A DNA stretch of 64,000 nucleotides from Brachionus manjavacas (lineage: Eukaryota > Rotifera > Eurotatoria > Ploima > Brachionidae). The notes below the pieces were generated by a model. That model was not told the DNA's origin. It saw only the letters and a list, made by a program, of their open reading frames with translations, and did no database searches. Position 1 is the stretch's first letter, and every line of letters begins with the position of its first letter. Below are positions 47,001 through 58,468 of this stretch, in pieces. Both the position numbers and the translations under genes were made by a program. The stretch covers positions 216,001 through 280,000 of the forward strand of contig JAHQIY010000019.1 of NCBI GenBank assembly GCA_019054805.1. Direction: 5' to 3'.

Positions 47001-48741
47001 CATAAAAAGAGTTCATTTGATCACTGGAATTTACGTAAATTTATGTAAAAAATAGTAAAATACTAAAAGTCCAAAAAATAACGATTTTTTGCGATTTAAA
47101 AAAAATTAACTTTTTTCTTTTAATTCTTTTAAAATGAGAGAATTAAGAATTGAACAAAATAGAATTTTAATAAATCGTATTCTGATAATAAAAAGAATTT
47201 CGATAATTTTTTGTAAGAAAGTCTTTTAAGAAAATATTTTTTATTTGTGGAACCAATGTTGAGGAAAAAAACTCAAAAGTGAATTTAAAGAAAAAAAAGT
47301 GTTTCAGAAATTTATAAGTCTTTTATTTCAAAAAAATGTCCAAATATTAACACTCACCTAGAAATATTAAAATAATGAAAAAATTTTGAACAAAAATTTA
47401 AAAAAAAAATAGAAGCTATTTGTATTAGAAAGTGGTGGTCAAACAAAAGAGATATTTTTTAATTAACATTTTGTATTTTTGCGCTTTTCTACAACATGAT
47501 CTTAAAATATCTAAAAAAATTTAGTTTTTCTTTAAAAGCTTTAGATCCATCTTTTTTCCAAAAAATTCCATTTTTAGTCAATTTTATTTTCTTAAATTTT
47601 TGATGAAAATTTGCCATTTATTACGTAAATTTACGTAAAAAATCATAAAATTATTTAAAAATAAACAATAAATTAAAAAAAATCGAATATAATGAATTAT
47701 AAAATTGAAGATTTAAGTAACCAAAATGAAAATTTGGTGAAGTGCTTTTTAAATTTTTTTATTAGATTTAAAGATTATTTTTTAAATGAATATTTAACTG
47801 AAACAATTATATATTACTAAAATAAGAGATATGAACCTTAAAATGAAAAATTCGAAGAGGCATCAATTCTTTGATAATTAATAAAATCGTAAAATATTCA
47901 TAGAAATTAATTTTTTTAGAAAACTATTTCATAGGAATATAATCATTGAATTTTTTTTCATATTATTTTTTGTATGTACTGATCTAAAGCTTTTTTAAGT
48001 GATTGCTGCCAAAGACGCAAAAAATCAACAACGTTAAATATTTGTTCTATGAATTTATTATTTTGGGAAAAAAATATTACCAAGTTAAGGTTCACTGCAA
48101 AATTTTCACTTAATTTGAACGATTATACCTAAAATTTCTCAATTTCTAAAACAAAAATCTAAAATTTAGATTTTAAATTTTTTAAAGTTTAGAAGTCAGA
48201 ATTAAAAGCTAATTTTGTTCATAAATTGACAATAAAAAGATCTAAAAAAATTATTAGAATTAAAATTTTTTACTAGACTGAAGCTGCTAACATTGATCAA
48301 GACATTCAGAAAGAGTATGCTCGACAGCGCGATCATTTGGAAAAGACGGTCAACTCTCTTAAAAACAAGCTTTTAAAAGATTCGGAAATACACAAGACAG
48401 ATAACATTCGTATAATGCAGGAAAATGTGACTTTAATCAAGGAAGTAAATGATTTGAGACGAGAATTGAAGATATCAAGATCGAGAAATCAGGATTTGGA
48501 GACTGCGTTAGGTATTAGTCGAAAAAATGCGGCCTCGACCACTGATGCCATTGTTCAAGCATTGCATGTTCATCAAGGTAATCATTTGATCGAGGAAAAG
48601 CAGAAAGAATTGGAGAGAATTATTGAGCATCAAAAGCAAGAAATAAAACGACTAAGAGGAATTATAGAGGACTTGGAAAATCGAGCCTCGAGGCCCACAT
48701 CCAGCTCTCAGCTACCACCAATGCCTATGCCTGTCAAATAA
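41071..48741 (+). CDS. CFAP57: CFAP57 (WDR65), cilia- and flagella-associated protein
   Basis: CFAP57 is an axonemal protein needed for assembly of a subset of inner dynein arms. Seven exons: 41071-41544, 41616-42509, 42561-42735, 45057-45208, 45404-46360, 46414-46965 and 48277-48741. All phases agree and give 1222 residues, against about 1250 in humans. Exons 1-5 carry WD40 repeats ([59 protein letters not shown]). From exon 5 on it is coiled coil, with near-identical family blocks ([75 protein letters not shown]). Intron 3 is about 2.3 kb and holds a LINE fragment; intron 6 is about 1.3 kb. The gene is tail-to-tail with the MiT/TFE gene. Confidence 0.96.
44105..44715 (-). mobile_element. 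LINE 3' fragment inside CFAP57 intron 3
   Basis: On the minus strand, 44715-44580 reads [20 protein letters not shown] followed by [12 protein letters not shown] and a stop, the C-terminus of a LINE ORF2. The AT-rich 3' UTR ends with an AGCTAC / GTAGCT stem and a TTA-repeat tail (AAT repeats at about 44108-44129 on the plus strand). It lies antisense to the host gene, in its largest intron. Confidence 0.8.
46966..48276. other. CFAP57 intron 6, with ACGTAAATTTACGTAAA-type repeats
   Basis: A 1.3-kb intron, large for this window. Tc1-TIR-like motifs lie near 47025-47060 and 47615-47650, suggesting an old non-autonomous insertion about 0.6 kb long. No transposase text was found. Confidence 0.4.
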
Positions 48742-49345
48742 AAACAAATTTTTTATTTTTTAAGAAGAATTTTAGATTTTTCTTTAAATTTTTTTATATT
48801 TTAATATTTTTTTTAATAAAATGTTTTTAACTTATCTAAATTCATTTAAAATATTTTTTTCTAAATTCGATAAAAAGTTTAAAATTTAAATTATCTTTTT
48901 TACTTGTAATCAAAGACTAAATGTTTGATTCGTTTTATTTTTTTATCAATTAAAATAAAAAAGATAAAGAATATCATTTTTTTTTTAAATGAAATAGGAG
49001 TTGAGTGCTTTTCTCAAAAAGGGTTGTGAAGTTTAAATTCTTGTGCTCAGCCTAAGTTTTTCTAGTTAATTGTCTATAAGCGATAAATTTATTTCTTTTT
49101 TCTTTACTATTAAAAAAGATATTGAATTTGAATTGAGATTAATTCCTATTTTTAAAAAATAAGTTTTGAATTCAAAAATGAGTCTAAAAAATTTTTCAAA
49201 TTTTTAAAAAATTTTATTAACAAAAAGCGGTAAAATCGGAGTTTAAGTAAAAAAAATGTAACAAATAATTATTTTTTATTAAATATAACTCTAAGAATAT
49301 AAAAAAAATTAACATTGACTAGTGAACAAAAAAAACATTTTTTTC
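48742..49345. other. Intergenic between convergent CFAP57 and MiT/TFE genes
   Basis: AT-rich 3' UTR and spacer with several AATAAA signals in both directions. No gene. Confidence 0.4.
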
Positions 49346-51152
49346 CTAAAAGCAATCATTGGAAACATTGACCATACATGGAATAGAAACAGATAATTGA
49401 TTAATACTTTGACTATTTTCATCAAGAGATTTATTTGAATAATTAGTCGAACTTTGTTTTACGGGCGAACAAGGCGGCGAGGACACCGATGTTAGAACTG
49501 GATCTTTGCTATTATCAGTCATTAGTTTAACAAAAGAAGTTGAGGTAATCGATGACGATGATAACTCGTTTAAACTATCAGCTTGTTTTGCGTCCTTCGG
49601 GCTAGAGGGCTCCTCTTTTGGAACTTTGACATCTTTTTTTTCTCGTTTGGCATCGGTTTTTTTGGTCGAATTTTTGGCTCGTTTTTGTCTCACTGGTCCA
49701 TTCGTGCTACTTACTGTTGTAGTAAAAAAATTCTCTTCCAGGCTCAAACTCGGCATTTCGATCACATTCTGAGATTGATTGTATGGCTCAATATTTTCAC
49801 CGAATCCCAAACTTAAATCGCTTATTTCACTTGAATTTATTTGATTCAAATTGCTCTCTAACATTTGACTGTTATAATTTAAATTTTGACTTATATCTAT
49901 ACCATTGGAACAGCATATCGACTCAAGCTCTTTGACTCTGTTGCACAATTTTTTATTCAATTGTATTATATACTTGCTAAACTCTTCCCGTTTTCTCAGT
50001 TCATCATTCTCTCTTTTTATTGTTAGAATAAAGTCAACAGATGCTTTCAGTATTGATCCCTTATTTTGTTTTGTGTCACTTTAAATTTTTTTTATTTAAA
50101 AATGTTTTGAAAAAATTTTCTAATTTTCCGCAAATTTTTTGAAAGTTTTTTAAGCAAAATTTTAATCAATTTTATTTACTTAAATAAAAAATGGGGAGGA
50201 TCCGACGGAAAATTTCGGAAAAATAAAGTGCCTGTGAAATTTTGTGACCAATTGATCATATTTTTTATCTCGATGAACGAGAAAAAAGTTGATCAAAAAA
50301 TGATTCATCAATAAAATAAGAAAAGTAAATTTTTATTTATTATCACTCAAACTGATCAATTTGAATTAAATTTTTATTTAACTCACATTTTATAATGTTA
50401 GAAAAATTTATTTTATTAAATTTACTTTCAAAAACAAATCAAGTAAGACCAGAGGGTCACATAATTTTCTAGACCTGAACAAAAATTTATTTACTATTCT
50501 CCACTTCTAGGCAATAATTGTCCAAGTTCTTTAATTCTATCATTTATATTAAATCTGCGTCTTCTTTCAACTTAAAATAAAATTTAAAAAAAATTTTTTA
50601 TTTTTTTTTCAACTAACTCATATTGTGATTATCTTTTCGTTGCCGGTCCTTGATCAAAAGCTGCATTTCTTCATCGGTCAATTTTTGTCCTGCAAGACTT
50701 TTTTTTTTGGCCATTTCGGCAGGATCTGGCTTGTTGGCCTCGAAATCAAGATTGGTCGAGTTCAAATTGGAGGAAACGGATGATGGTGAAGATGAGCCTA
50801 TAGACGAGTTGATCGACGGGGTCCTGGTAATCAATTTGGGCGAATAGGTGGCCCCTGGTTGCAACATTGAATTCATGTATTGAGCCTGGCCATTGTACTG
50901 GTATTGTTGAGAAGAGGGCTGCAGTGTATGGAAATTGTATTGGGAATTTTGAGAACCATAATTGGCATAAGGTAAGTAGAAGTCTTCACTCATGAAACTT
51001 TGTGCCACAATTTGTTTGCTATTATCCATGTTCAGATGCTCCGAGCTGGTAATCATCAGGTCATCCATCATGTTCTCGTCGATAAAGCGCGCGTCGCTTT
51101 GCGGATACATGAACTCGCTGTGGATCATCTTGGATTGATCATGATGCAGCAT
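49346..51152 (-). CDS. MiT/TFE bHLH-leucine-zipper transcription factor (MITF/TFEB/TFE3-like)
   Basis: MiT/TFE factors control lysosome, autophagy and pigment/nutrient programmes through CACGTG-type sites. Exons are 51152-50618, 50570-50495 and 50078-49346, joined in phases 1 and 2, giving 447 residues. The N-terminal half is Gln/Ser/Tyr-rich with ITRTPSINSSIGSSSPSSVS. The basic region and helix 1 span the first intron (RQRKDNHNM / IERRRRFNINDRIKELGQLL), the diagnostic MiT/TFE sequence. Helix 2 (NKGSILKASVDFILTIKREN) leads into the zipper (LNKKLCNRVKELES), then an acidic stretch and a long Ser/Lys-rich tail. One gene probably represents all four vertebrate paralogues. Splice sites are inferred from family alignment. 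Confidence 0.94.
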
Positions 51153-51159
51153 TGTATCA

Positions 51160-51805
51160 AATTTAATTAAATTTAAAAACCCGTTTTTGAAGAATAATTT
51201 TGATCAAAAGTCGCTTGTTAGGTAAAATATAAAAAATAGATAATTAAAACAGTGATAAATGCTTCTATTTGATTAGGTAATAAAAAAAAATTTCAGCTTA
51301 TTCGGTATCTAATCAAAACAAATTTTGAAGAAAAAAAATATATTTTAAGACATTAAAAAGATAATTTTACTTCGAAAAGATAATTTTATCTATATGTGTA
51401 CAAATTTAAAGACTTTGTAAAGGCCTGGTCGAAGTGATTAAATCTTGACCAAGTTGGCTTATCTATCATAGCTCAAGAAACCGGGTTAATTTTTTTAAGT
51501 GATTCATTTTCTGTAAAGATAAATTGCTTGGTAAGCTCTTGAACAAACTAGAAAATATTTTCTCTCCTAGATGAAATCTAATAGCAAAGTTTCAAGAGCC
51601 GTTTATAAATATTTGTTTACATGTTTAATTTAATTTGACGTCTTGTAGAAATTTAATAATTAATAATGAAATTTAATAAGATAAAATATTTGTGCAATGC
51701 ATCTAGCAAAATTTTGCTTGCGTTCGACTGGACCCAGCAAAGATAAAATAAATCTTTGAACATTTTTTTAAAATTTATTTGATCAAAAAATAAAAAAATA
51801 ATTAT
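51160..51805. other. Intergenic, MiT/TFE upstream and PRXL2C downstream
   Basis: AT-rich promoter side of the MiT/TFE gene and 3' UTR of PRXL2C. No recognised motif. Confidence 0.35.
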
Positions 51806-52834
51806 TTAATAATTTAGTACTTTCGATTGAGATCCAGTGTCGTGAGAGAACAAAATTGTTTTGACTCCAGCTATGCTTAAGAGTGTGTTAATAGGTGTGT
51901 GATCACGGGCTGTTTTGTCCGCGTGAAAATATTGCACTGTCAAGTCCGGACTTAAAATCAGACTTCCTCCTTGTTGATCAAAATTTCCCTGATAGTCGAA
52001 CTGGCTCGATGAAGTAACAGCTCTGTACAGTGAAGAAAAAAATCCTCCAAAACTCGATGATTTGACATGTGGGCTGTCTCCTGGCCGGCCAATTTCTTTA
52101 TTTTTCTGAAAACCAAGCCGGTTGTACACATCATAATCAGTATCGCAAAATACCATGTATGGATAGTTGGTCAATTTTTTGAATGCCTTAAATTTAATTA
52201 AAAAATATGGCTAAAATTAAAAGAAAATTTTTTTCTTACTCGTATGTGTTTCCAATGAGCACATCCGATCAGCACCAATCTGACTTGAGCTTGCTTCAAG
52301 TTTTGCCGAGGAACTAGTGCTAAATCTTCAACATACTCTTTGGTTGTAAAACATAGAAAACTCTTTTTATTTAGAAAAAAAAAAAATAAGTTTCTTTTTA
52401 ATACTGTGTTGAATATTTAAAGCTCATTTGAATAATTAAACAAATTCATTCAACGATCAGGTGAATTTTAAATTTAATATTTCACTGATTTTAGCTTTCG
52501 TGTTTTTTATCTTATTAATTAAAATTTGGTTTTTAGACTCGTGCTATAAGATCCAGTTTTTTATATAAAATATCATTTGAAGTCATTTTTAAAAATGAGA
52601 AAAAATTAATTTTTATTTATTAAAACTTACCCTGACAAAGACAAAAATAGTTTTGAATTCGGACCATAGTTCACTCATAGTGTGCCGATTACCAACTTCA
52701 TCATAAACAATGCATTCCCCAATTTCTTTCAGGCGTGACGTGCTTAACTTTGGCTCATCTCCGTCCAAGTTAATAATAAACTCCGAGGGAGGCATTGCTG
52801 CTTTTTGTTCAAAAAATTTCTTATTTTCTTCCAT
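51806..52834 (-). CDS. PRXL2C: Peroxiredoxin-like 2C (AhpC/TSA family)
   Basis: Thioredoxin-fold protein of the PRXL2/AAED1 group, whose vertebrate member has been linked to glycolysis and redox regulation. Exons are 52834-52631, 52362-52240 and 52186-51806, all in phase 0, giving 235 residues, close to the human 226. Family blocks: FVFVR / SFLCFTTKEYVEDLALVPRQ, LVLIGCAHWKHIRAFKKLT, a CDTDYDVYNRLGF block, GDSPHVKSSSFGG, YRAVTSS, and QFDYQGNFDQQGGSLILSPD followed by RDHTPINTLLSIAGV. The CxxC motif of the vertebrate protein reads CFTT here, so the second cysteine is missing and a CxxC-dependent redox reaction is unlikely. Confidence 0.93.
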
Positions 52835-52944
52835 CTAAAACTCAAGTAGTAAATGTAAGCACAAAAGTATATTTTAAAACGTTTTAAGGCGTTTCAATTG
52901 AACATAATAAAAAAAAAAAACATTTCAAAAATTTTATTAAAACT

Positions 52945-53284
52945 CTAATCTTTAGGAGACAGAACAAAATCTTCGTGCAAAAAAGCTGGCTTACGCTGAA
53001 TGGGCGTCAAATGAATTCCATTTGGACTCGGATGCTGTTGATTCTGTTTAAGCAACAAATTTTTCTCAGAATTGAAAAAATGATTAATTCTGTTTTTATA
53101 AGCCTGAATCGGTTGCATTCCGTACTTTGATCCATTTTCTGCTGTAGTCCTTAAATTAATTGTAAAAGTGGTTTAAGAATTTTTTTATTTTTTACTTGGC
53201 GTATAGCGATGGCTTGGCCGCCTTGCCGGACAAAAAATTGCGGTGTTTAGTCAAACCGGAACTGATTAATTGCTTTTTTCTGTG
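52945..53284 (-). CDS. Unrecognised gene, last two exons
   Basis: Two exons with matching phases: 53284-53196 (HRKKQLISSGLTKHRNFLSG then KAAKPSLYA) and 53149-52945 (TTAENGSKYGMQPIQAYKNR ... HPSPNGIHLTPIQRK ... FLHEDFVLSPKD stop). They are separated by a 46-nt intron. The splice rebuilds a Lys codon and both sides are free of stops, in clear contrast to the flanks. At least 97 residues, basic, Asn/Gln-rich, with no membrane segment. I found no convincing first exon; a start with a very short exon upstream (53300-53560) is possible. I do not know the family. Confidence 0.55.
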
Positions 53285-53299
53285 CTCTTTTAAAAAAAA

Positions 53300-53870
53300 A
53301 TTAGTTAACTTTAATTAATTCAAATTTATTAAAAGTTAAATAATTTCTAAATACATTAAGCCAAAAACATGCGAGAAAATAGTGAAACACTAAAAAAACT
53401 ATTAATAAAAGGAATAGGTTACTAGACTTTATTCATATGCTATACCTTTTGCTATTACAATTTGATAGCCCTCTAATAAACAAAGAAAAAAAACAAAGCG
53501 ATCGAATGTGACATGTTTTGAGCTCAGGAATCAATACAGTGCTGCTTCGATACTATGTAATTCCTTTTTTTGGTTAAATACGCTAAACTAATATTTTAAT
53601 AAATAGCAATATAAAAGATTGTATTTAGAGTAAGAAATATTTGGTGAAAAAAATGGCGATCTTTTGGAAAAAGGTTTTTTTCTTATTTCAGGGAAAAAAA
53701 AGTAAAATTTGATTTTATTAAAAAAAAAATTTTTACTAACTATTTTACTCAACAAATTTTTTTTTCAAAATATGATTTTAAACAGAGAAAAATTTAAATT
53801 TGGCAAATCTAAAATGCTAAATCTATTTCATAAAAATTTTTTTTTCAAAATTGTAAAAAATATAAATAAA
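53300..53870. other. Intergenic, upstream of the unrecognised gene
   Basis: AT-rich. It may contain the missing 5' exon and promoter. Candidate ATGs near 53445 and 53510 (minus) do not give a convincing splice. Confidence 0.3.
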
Positions 53871-56108
53871 TAATGGTTTAATTTTTTGTGTTTGAATTAC
53901 AAAATGTATCCAATGTTGAAATAACATTGAAAAAGTGCGATGCTTCAAATATTTTTTTCAGTTTCAAAAAAAAAAAATAATTTTAAGTAAATATTGCAAA
54001 CATGAAAAACTTTATTTTTTTTTAAATTTTGACTTTGGGTTTGTGATATGATGATCCTTAATGATAATATTTGAAGTTTAAAGACTATCTTCGCTCTGTT
54101 CTTCATATTTCATTAATTAATTATTTGTTAAAATGCACCAAACGAAAGTAAATTATCACTAAAATCAAAATTTTATTAGAGGAAAACATAGTTTTTCGGG
54201 TCTAGCCGCTTAGGTAAACTATATATGGTTCACCTGTTACTGGAACGATTCTTGTTCTCAGGTTTTATGAACTATTAATTGACCATAACATTATCTAAAA
54301 ATTGTTCAACTATTTTGAAATTTTTTCATCTTTTTAGAAAAAAAGCTAATTTAATGATAAAAAATAAGATAGAAAGAGTAATTACAAAGAAAATTTAAAG
54401 TTGGGTGAAATAAGTAAATTTTGGGAAATAGATGAATCTATGTTCCCAAAAGTCAAACACAAAGGGTGAAAAATTAGTTTTAATTTTCTTTAATTTTTAT
54501 TATTTTATGCTGAAAGGCAAATATTTAAGTAAAGAGCGCATTTGGGTATTTGGGATTGTTGAAAGGGTAATTCCAAGTCAACCAGATCAGAGCAAATGCT
54601 AAACTGTTTTTAAAGCTCCTTCAAATTAAAAAAAAAAATTATTTACTAATTTTCATATCAGTTTCGAGAATAAGACATTCTATTAAATTTTGAGCTTTAT
54701 TCAATTTGTTCGCATAATCTAAAAATCTTTCGTCTAATTCTATTTTAAACAAAAAAAATGGGTGAACCAATAAATCAAAAAACCTGGCAACAAGAATTTT
54801 TCCGATAATAAGTGAACTTGATTCAACTAACCGACAAGACCCAGTTTTTCAACAATTGAATAAAAACTTAATTCTAAGTGAATTATTTATATTTTTTTTG
54901 TATTCATTTTTTATTTTATTTTATTTTATTTAACTTTATTTTTATTTTTTTCATGTATTTTTATTCTGAAGGATCATTTACTCGGTAAAAATAAAAAAAT
55001 GAATTGTTTAAAAGTTAAGAAATAATTTTCAAATTTTTTTTCAAATTTCCAAACAAATATTAAACTCATTCTATTACACCGAAAAGTTAAATTTCAAATA
55101 TGAAAATGCTTGCAATATTAAGTAGTAGTAGTAGTAGTAGTGTGAGCTGTAACACATAAGTGTGAGTGCAGTTCATAACGCTGCACTTTATCAGCTTGCA
55201 ACCTAAGTTGCATTAAGTCAAAGTTCCTCAGTATCAGATTCTGTAAACAGATCTTCTCCAGGTCTCCGACTTCATATGTCTATCAATTTTGGCCTTAAAC
55301 TGATTGACCGTATCAGTCCCTACTATTTCCGAGGGTAAAAGGTTCCAGGTTGTAGCTGTTCGGTTAAGTAAGAATTTATCCCTCATTGTCCTTCCCTGCT
55401 AATCCCTTGTTATTTGGCTATTGTGTCTCCTGCTTGTCCCCTCACTTACTCCCTCATTCTCTCTTATATCCAAATCTATCTTCTCGAACCCTTTCTTTAT
55501 CTTAAATATTTGTAATAAGTCCCCTCTTTTCCTTCTTGTTTCCAGGTCTGTTAAACCAAGCTCCCTAAGTCTTTCTTCGTACTCTAATCCTCTTAATTCT
55601 ATTACCATCTTAGTCGCCCTTTTCTGGATTCCCTCGACCTTATTAATTTCACTTCTAGTCATAGAATTCCATACCGCCGAAGCGAATTCTAAATGCGTTC
55701 TGACGAAAGCTGGGTACAGCTTTTTAAACAACTCTTTATTAAAAAATTTGAAAGTTTTTCTCATTCTACCTAAAGCACTGTTAGCTTTAGATACCACTGC
55801 TTCTACTTGTTTACTATGCTTCCCATCATTTGAAACCATAATACCCAGATCTTTCTCAACCTCGGATTCCTGCAACCATACTTTTTCTTCACCATGTTGA
55901 ATGTAATATTTGTTTCTAGGGTTCTTCTTCCCGTAATGCATGATTTTGCATTTATTACTGTTTAAGGACATTGACCACTTATTGCACCATTGTTAATAAT
56001 TTAAATTAACTTTAAATTATTTTTTTTTTGAGACTGAAAAAAATATTTGAAGCATCGCACTTTTTCAATGTTATTTCAAACTCAAAAAATTAAACCATTT
56101 ATATACCT
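53870..56108 (+). mobile_element. Merlin/ISXO2-like DNA transposon remnant
   Basis: Inverted repeats of about 95 bp: 53872-53985 and the reverse complement of 55995-56106 share ATGGTTTAATTTTTTG.GTTTGAA and AACATTGAAAAAGTGCGATG followed by CTTCAAATATTTTTTTCAGT. The left copy has a 24-bp insertion. Inside, plus-strand frames at about 54395-54602 read FWEIDESMFPKVKHKG and then KERIWVFGIVERVIPSQPDQ, the ISXO2/Merlin DDE-domain pattern (VEIDES..., WVFGGVER). The coding part is broken by stops. LINE pieces sit within it at about 54940-55000 (+) and 55120-55985 (-). Confidence 0.6.
55120..55987 (-). mobile_element. LINE 3' fragment, nearly intact ORF end
   Basis: A 190-codon open frame (55971-55399) begins SMSLNSNKCKIMHYGKKNPR. 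It continues through EKDLGIMVSNDGKHSKQVEA and EGIQKRATKMVIELRGLEYE to RGDLLQIFKIKKG, the post-palm part of a CR1/jockey-like LINE. One TAG interrupts it; the same frame then continues with DKFLLNRTATTWNLLPSEIV to a final stop near 55240. The 3' UTR has a GTGCAG / CTGCAC stem and an ACT-repeat tail (AGT repeats at 55122-55142 on the plus strand). The intact frame suggests it is younger than the other copies. The 5' truncation point abuts the right Merlin-like repeat. Confidence 0.88.
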
Positions 56109-56393
56109 ATATATATATGATTATATGGTCTCGATCCATATTATTAATATATATATATTATATATAGATAATTTAATTCCATGGTAATGCATTTAATTGA
56201 GCAAATAAAGTTTAATTTTCCACTTTTTTGGTAATTCGAAATTGATTTGAAAAATTGATTAAAAAAAAAAAATTAAAAAAAAAAATTTATTTTGAAGTAA
56301 TACTTATAAACCAGAACATGATCATGAATCTAATATTTTAAAAGATGGCTTTGAAGTATTATGTGAAAGATTTTTTTTTACAAAGAAGGAAAC

Positions 56394-56582
56394 TTAACAC
56401 TTAAAGGACCGGCGGTGTCAATTTGACACTTTTTCAAATCATATTTACATGTTTTAACATTTTTTTAAAGCTTAGGCAACTGTCTTTTAAATATTCTTCT
56501 TTTCATATTACAGACTTTAATGGAAGGAATGCAACATTTAAACAAAGTTTTTGTCAAAAATAGCCGGTCCTTTGAGTGTTAA
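56394..56582. mobile_element. piggyBac-like MITE flanked by TTAA
   Basis: The left end TTAACACTTAAAGGACCGGC and the reverse complement of the right end TTAACACTCAAAGGACCGGC differ at one base. TTAA at both ends is the piggyBac target duplication. The element is 189 bp long including both TTAA. It has an internal GTGTCAATTTGACAC palindrome near the left end and no coding capacity. Confidence 0.8.
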
Positions 56583-56589
56583 TAAAAAT

Positions 56590-57330
56590 TCAAATTATTA
56601 TAACATTCAAAAAACTGGCAATAAAAAGGATCAGCATGTACTTTGGAACAATTTAGAGAAAATGGCAATTCAATTTATCTATAAATAAATTGAAATATTT
56701 CTAACTCAAGAAACCACTTCGTTTGTTCAGTATAGACATATTTTAGATGATAGACTTACTCCTCCAAAAAAATTAGATTTTGGTAAAGACATTGAGATGA
56801 AAATTTATTAGAAGTTTCTAAAGAAAAAAGCATAACAATTGAATTCTATATTAAGCATGCCGTTCCATTATTTAGTTTGAAAAAAAATTAAAATAATCGT
56901 GAAAGTGAATCTGAAAGCGATGATGAAGAAGAGTATTTAATTTAGATGTATGACCTTAAGAAAAAATTCCATAAACTTTGTATTCACCCGTTAGGCTTAC
57001 AGCCGCACTAGTTATTCTAAATAAAATTTAAAATTAATTTAAACTAAAAATAAAATTTCTTTTTTTTTCCCTCAAATTAAAAAAAAAAATCTTTTTCAAA
57101 ATATTTTAAAATTTTTAATCACTAAATATATCACAAATATCCTGAATTAACCATAAATATTTCACTTAAAATGAAGTTTTTAAAATTATTTTTAATCTAC
57201 GCCTAATGTGGAGCAAAAAAAACCGAAACAAAACATAATAATTTAAAAACTCTAAATTTGCTCTGTAAATTGTATCAGCTGATATATATTTATTGAACTT
57301 TAAATGTGGTTATTTTCTAGTACCGTTGCA
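56590..57330 (+). other. Decayed coding-like sequence of unknown origin
   Basis: Short open stretches in different plus-strand frames read FVQYRHILDDRLTPPKKLDF then GKDIEMKIY, then KSITIEFYIKHAVPLFSLKK, then ESESESDDEEEYLI. They look like pieces of a transposase or other pseudogene, but I cannot name it. The region downstream to 57330 is AT-rich 3' flank of PPP1R42. Confidence 0.3.
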
Positions 57331-57336
57331 GCATTT

Positions 57337-58391
57337 TTAATTTATGTTCCGCAGAAATTCTGCAAAAAAAAAACTTTTTCATTGATTCCCAATCTCTTTA
57401 CAATCAAATTAATTTTATTCCAAGACATACCTGGCATTACATATGTTGGCATTTGATTCGTGTTACTGATGGGCGGCAATTCTGCTTTAAAGGAATCAGC
57501 ATGGTATTCATTAGGCTCGTTGCGATATTTGGACACTTCTTTGGACATTTTCCAATTTTGTAAAAACTGACGGCTCATTTCTTGAATTTCTTTTTCGTCC
57601 AAGACCTCTATATTGGGCGCTAGGACAATAATGCGCTCACGGTACTTATTTTTCAGACAAATTGGATTACCGCTTAAATTTAGTCTGGTTAGCTTGGGCC
57701 AACATTTTAACAAAATGGACATTTCTTTCATATCATTTAAGTAGTTATTGGACGCGTTTAGATCTTGTAGATTTTTTAGCGACCCGATTTCGGTCAGTGT
57801 GTCCAAATTGTTTGCAGATATGTTCAAAATTGTCAAGCTTTGTACCAAGCAAGACAAGGTCCTAGGGTCGAAAATCAATTTTTCGCCCGAGGGCAACTCT
57901 TGGTTTTCTATCTGTAGCTCATTTAAATCTTCAATATTTTCCAGACCCTCTAAAACCTTAATACAATTACCCCCAATGTACCTTTAAAATAATAATTTTT
58001 TTTAGTTTTGCCCAAAATTTTTTTAAAGTATTTTACAATTTATTTAACTTAGTTAGCGTGTTCAAATTTTCCAAACGTTTTATTTGGTTGTTTTGAAGGT
58101 ACAGATGTTCTAGTTTAGGTGCAAAATCTAAGTGTTCCATTTTCTCAATATAGTTATCATAAAGATAAAGAACGGTAAGGTTCTTACAAACAGGTAAAGA
58201 GTCCTGGGCAAAAAAGAATGTTTAAGCCACGAACTTTGAGCTATGTTTAGTCTTACTAGTTTGTCAATGGATTTTTCTTGAAGATATAGATGAGTCAGTC
58301 GGCTAAGATAGTGTGGCACAGTCTCATCAGGTCGACGTTTGTTGTGACCAGGACCGTTTTTGGTGATCAAATCAACTGTTAATCGGACCAT
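57337..58391 (-). CDS. PPP1R42: PPP1R42 (LRRC67), leucine-rich-repeat PP1 regulator
   Basis: A centrosome/cilium-associated leucine-rich-repeat protein that binds protein phosphatase 1. Exons are 58391-58257, 58203-58037, 57981-57431 and 57359-57337, joined in phases 0, 2 and 1, giving 291 residues. The N-terminus MVRLTVDLITKNG is diagnostic. LRRs follow: HLYLQEKSIDKL, NLTVLYLYDNYIEKMEHL, KLEHLYLQNNQIKRLENL, YIGGNCIKVLEGLENIEDL and SLTILNISANNLDTLTEI. The LRR cap is LNLSGNPICLKNKYRERIIV and EVLDEKEI, with the tail RQFLQNWKMSKE. The last intron (57360-57430) has a GTATGT donor and TTTTTTTTGCAG acceptor; if retained, the C-terminus would be 23 residues longer. An X-box lies upstream at 58469-58482. 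Confidence 0.93.
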
Positions 58392-58468
58392 TTTGGCATT
58401 CTCCGATTCAATTTGGCCTAAAAATATAAATTTTTGTAAGTTTTTTTGTTATTTTTTTTCGTTAATTG

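Noticed and set aside
49506..49816. Two plus-strand frames antisense to the MiT/TFE last exon
   Set aside because: Shadows of a Ser/Lys-rich coding region; the minus strand continues the bHLH-zipper protein in phase.
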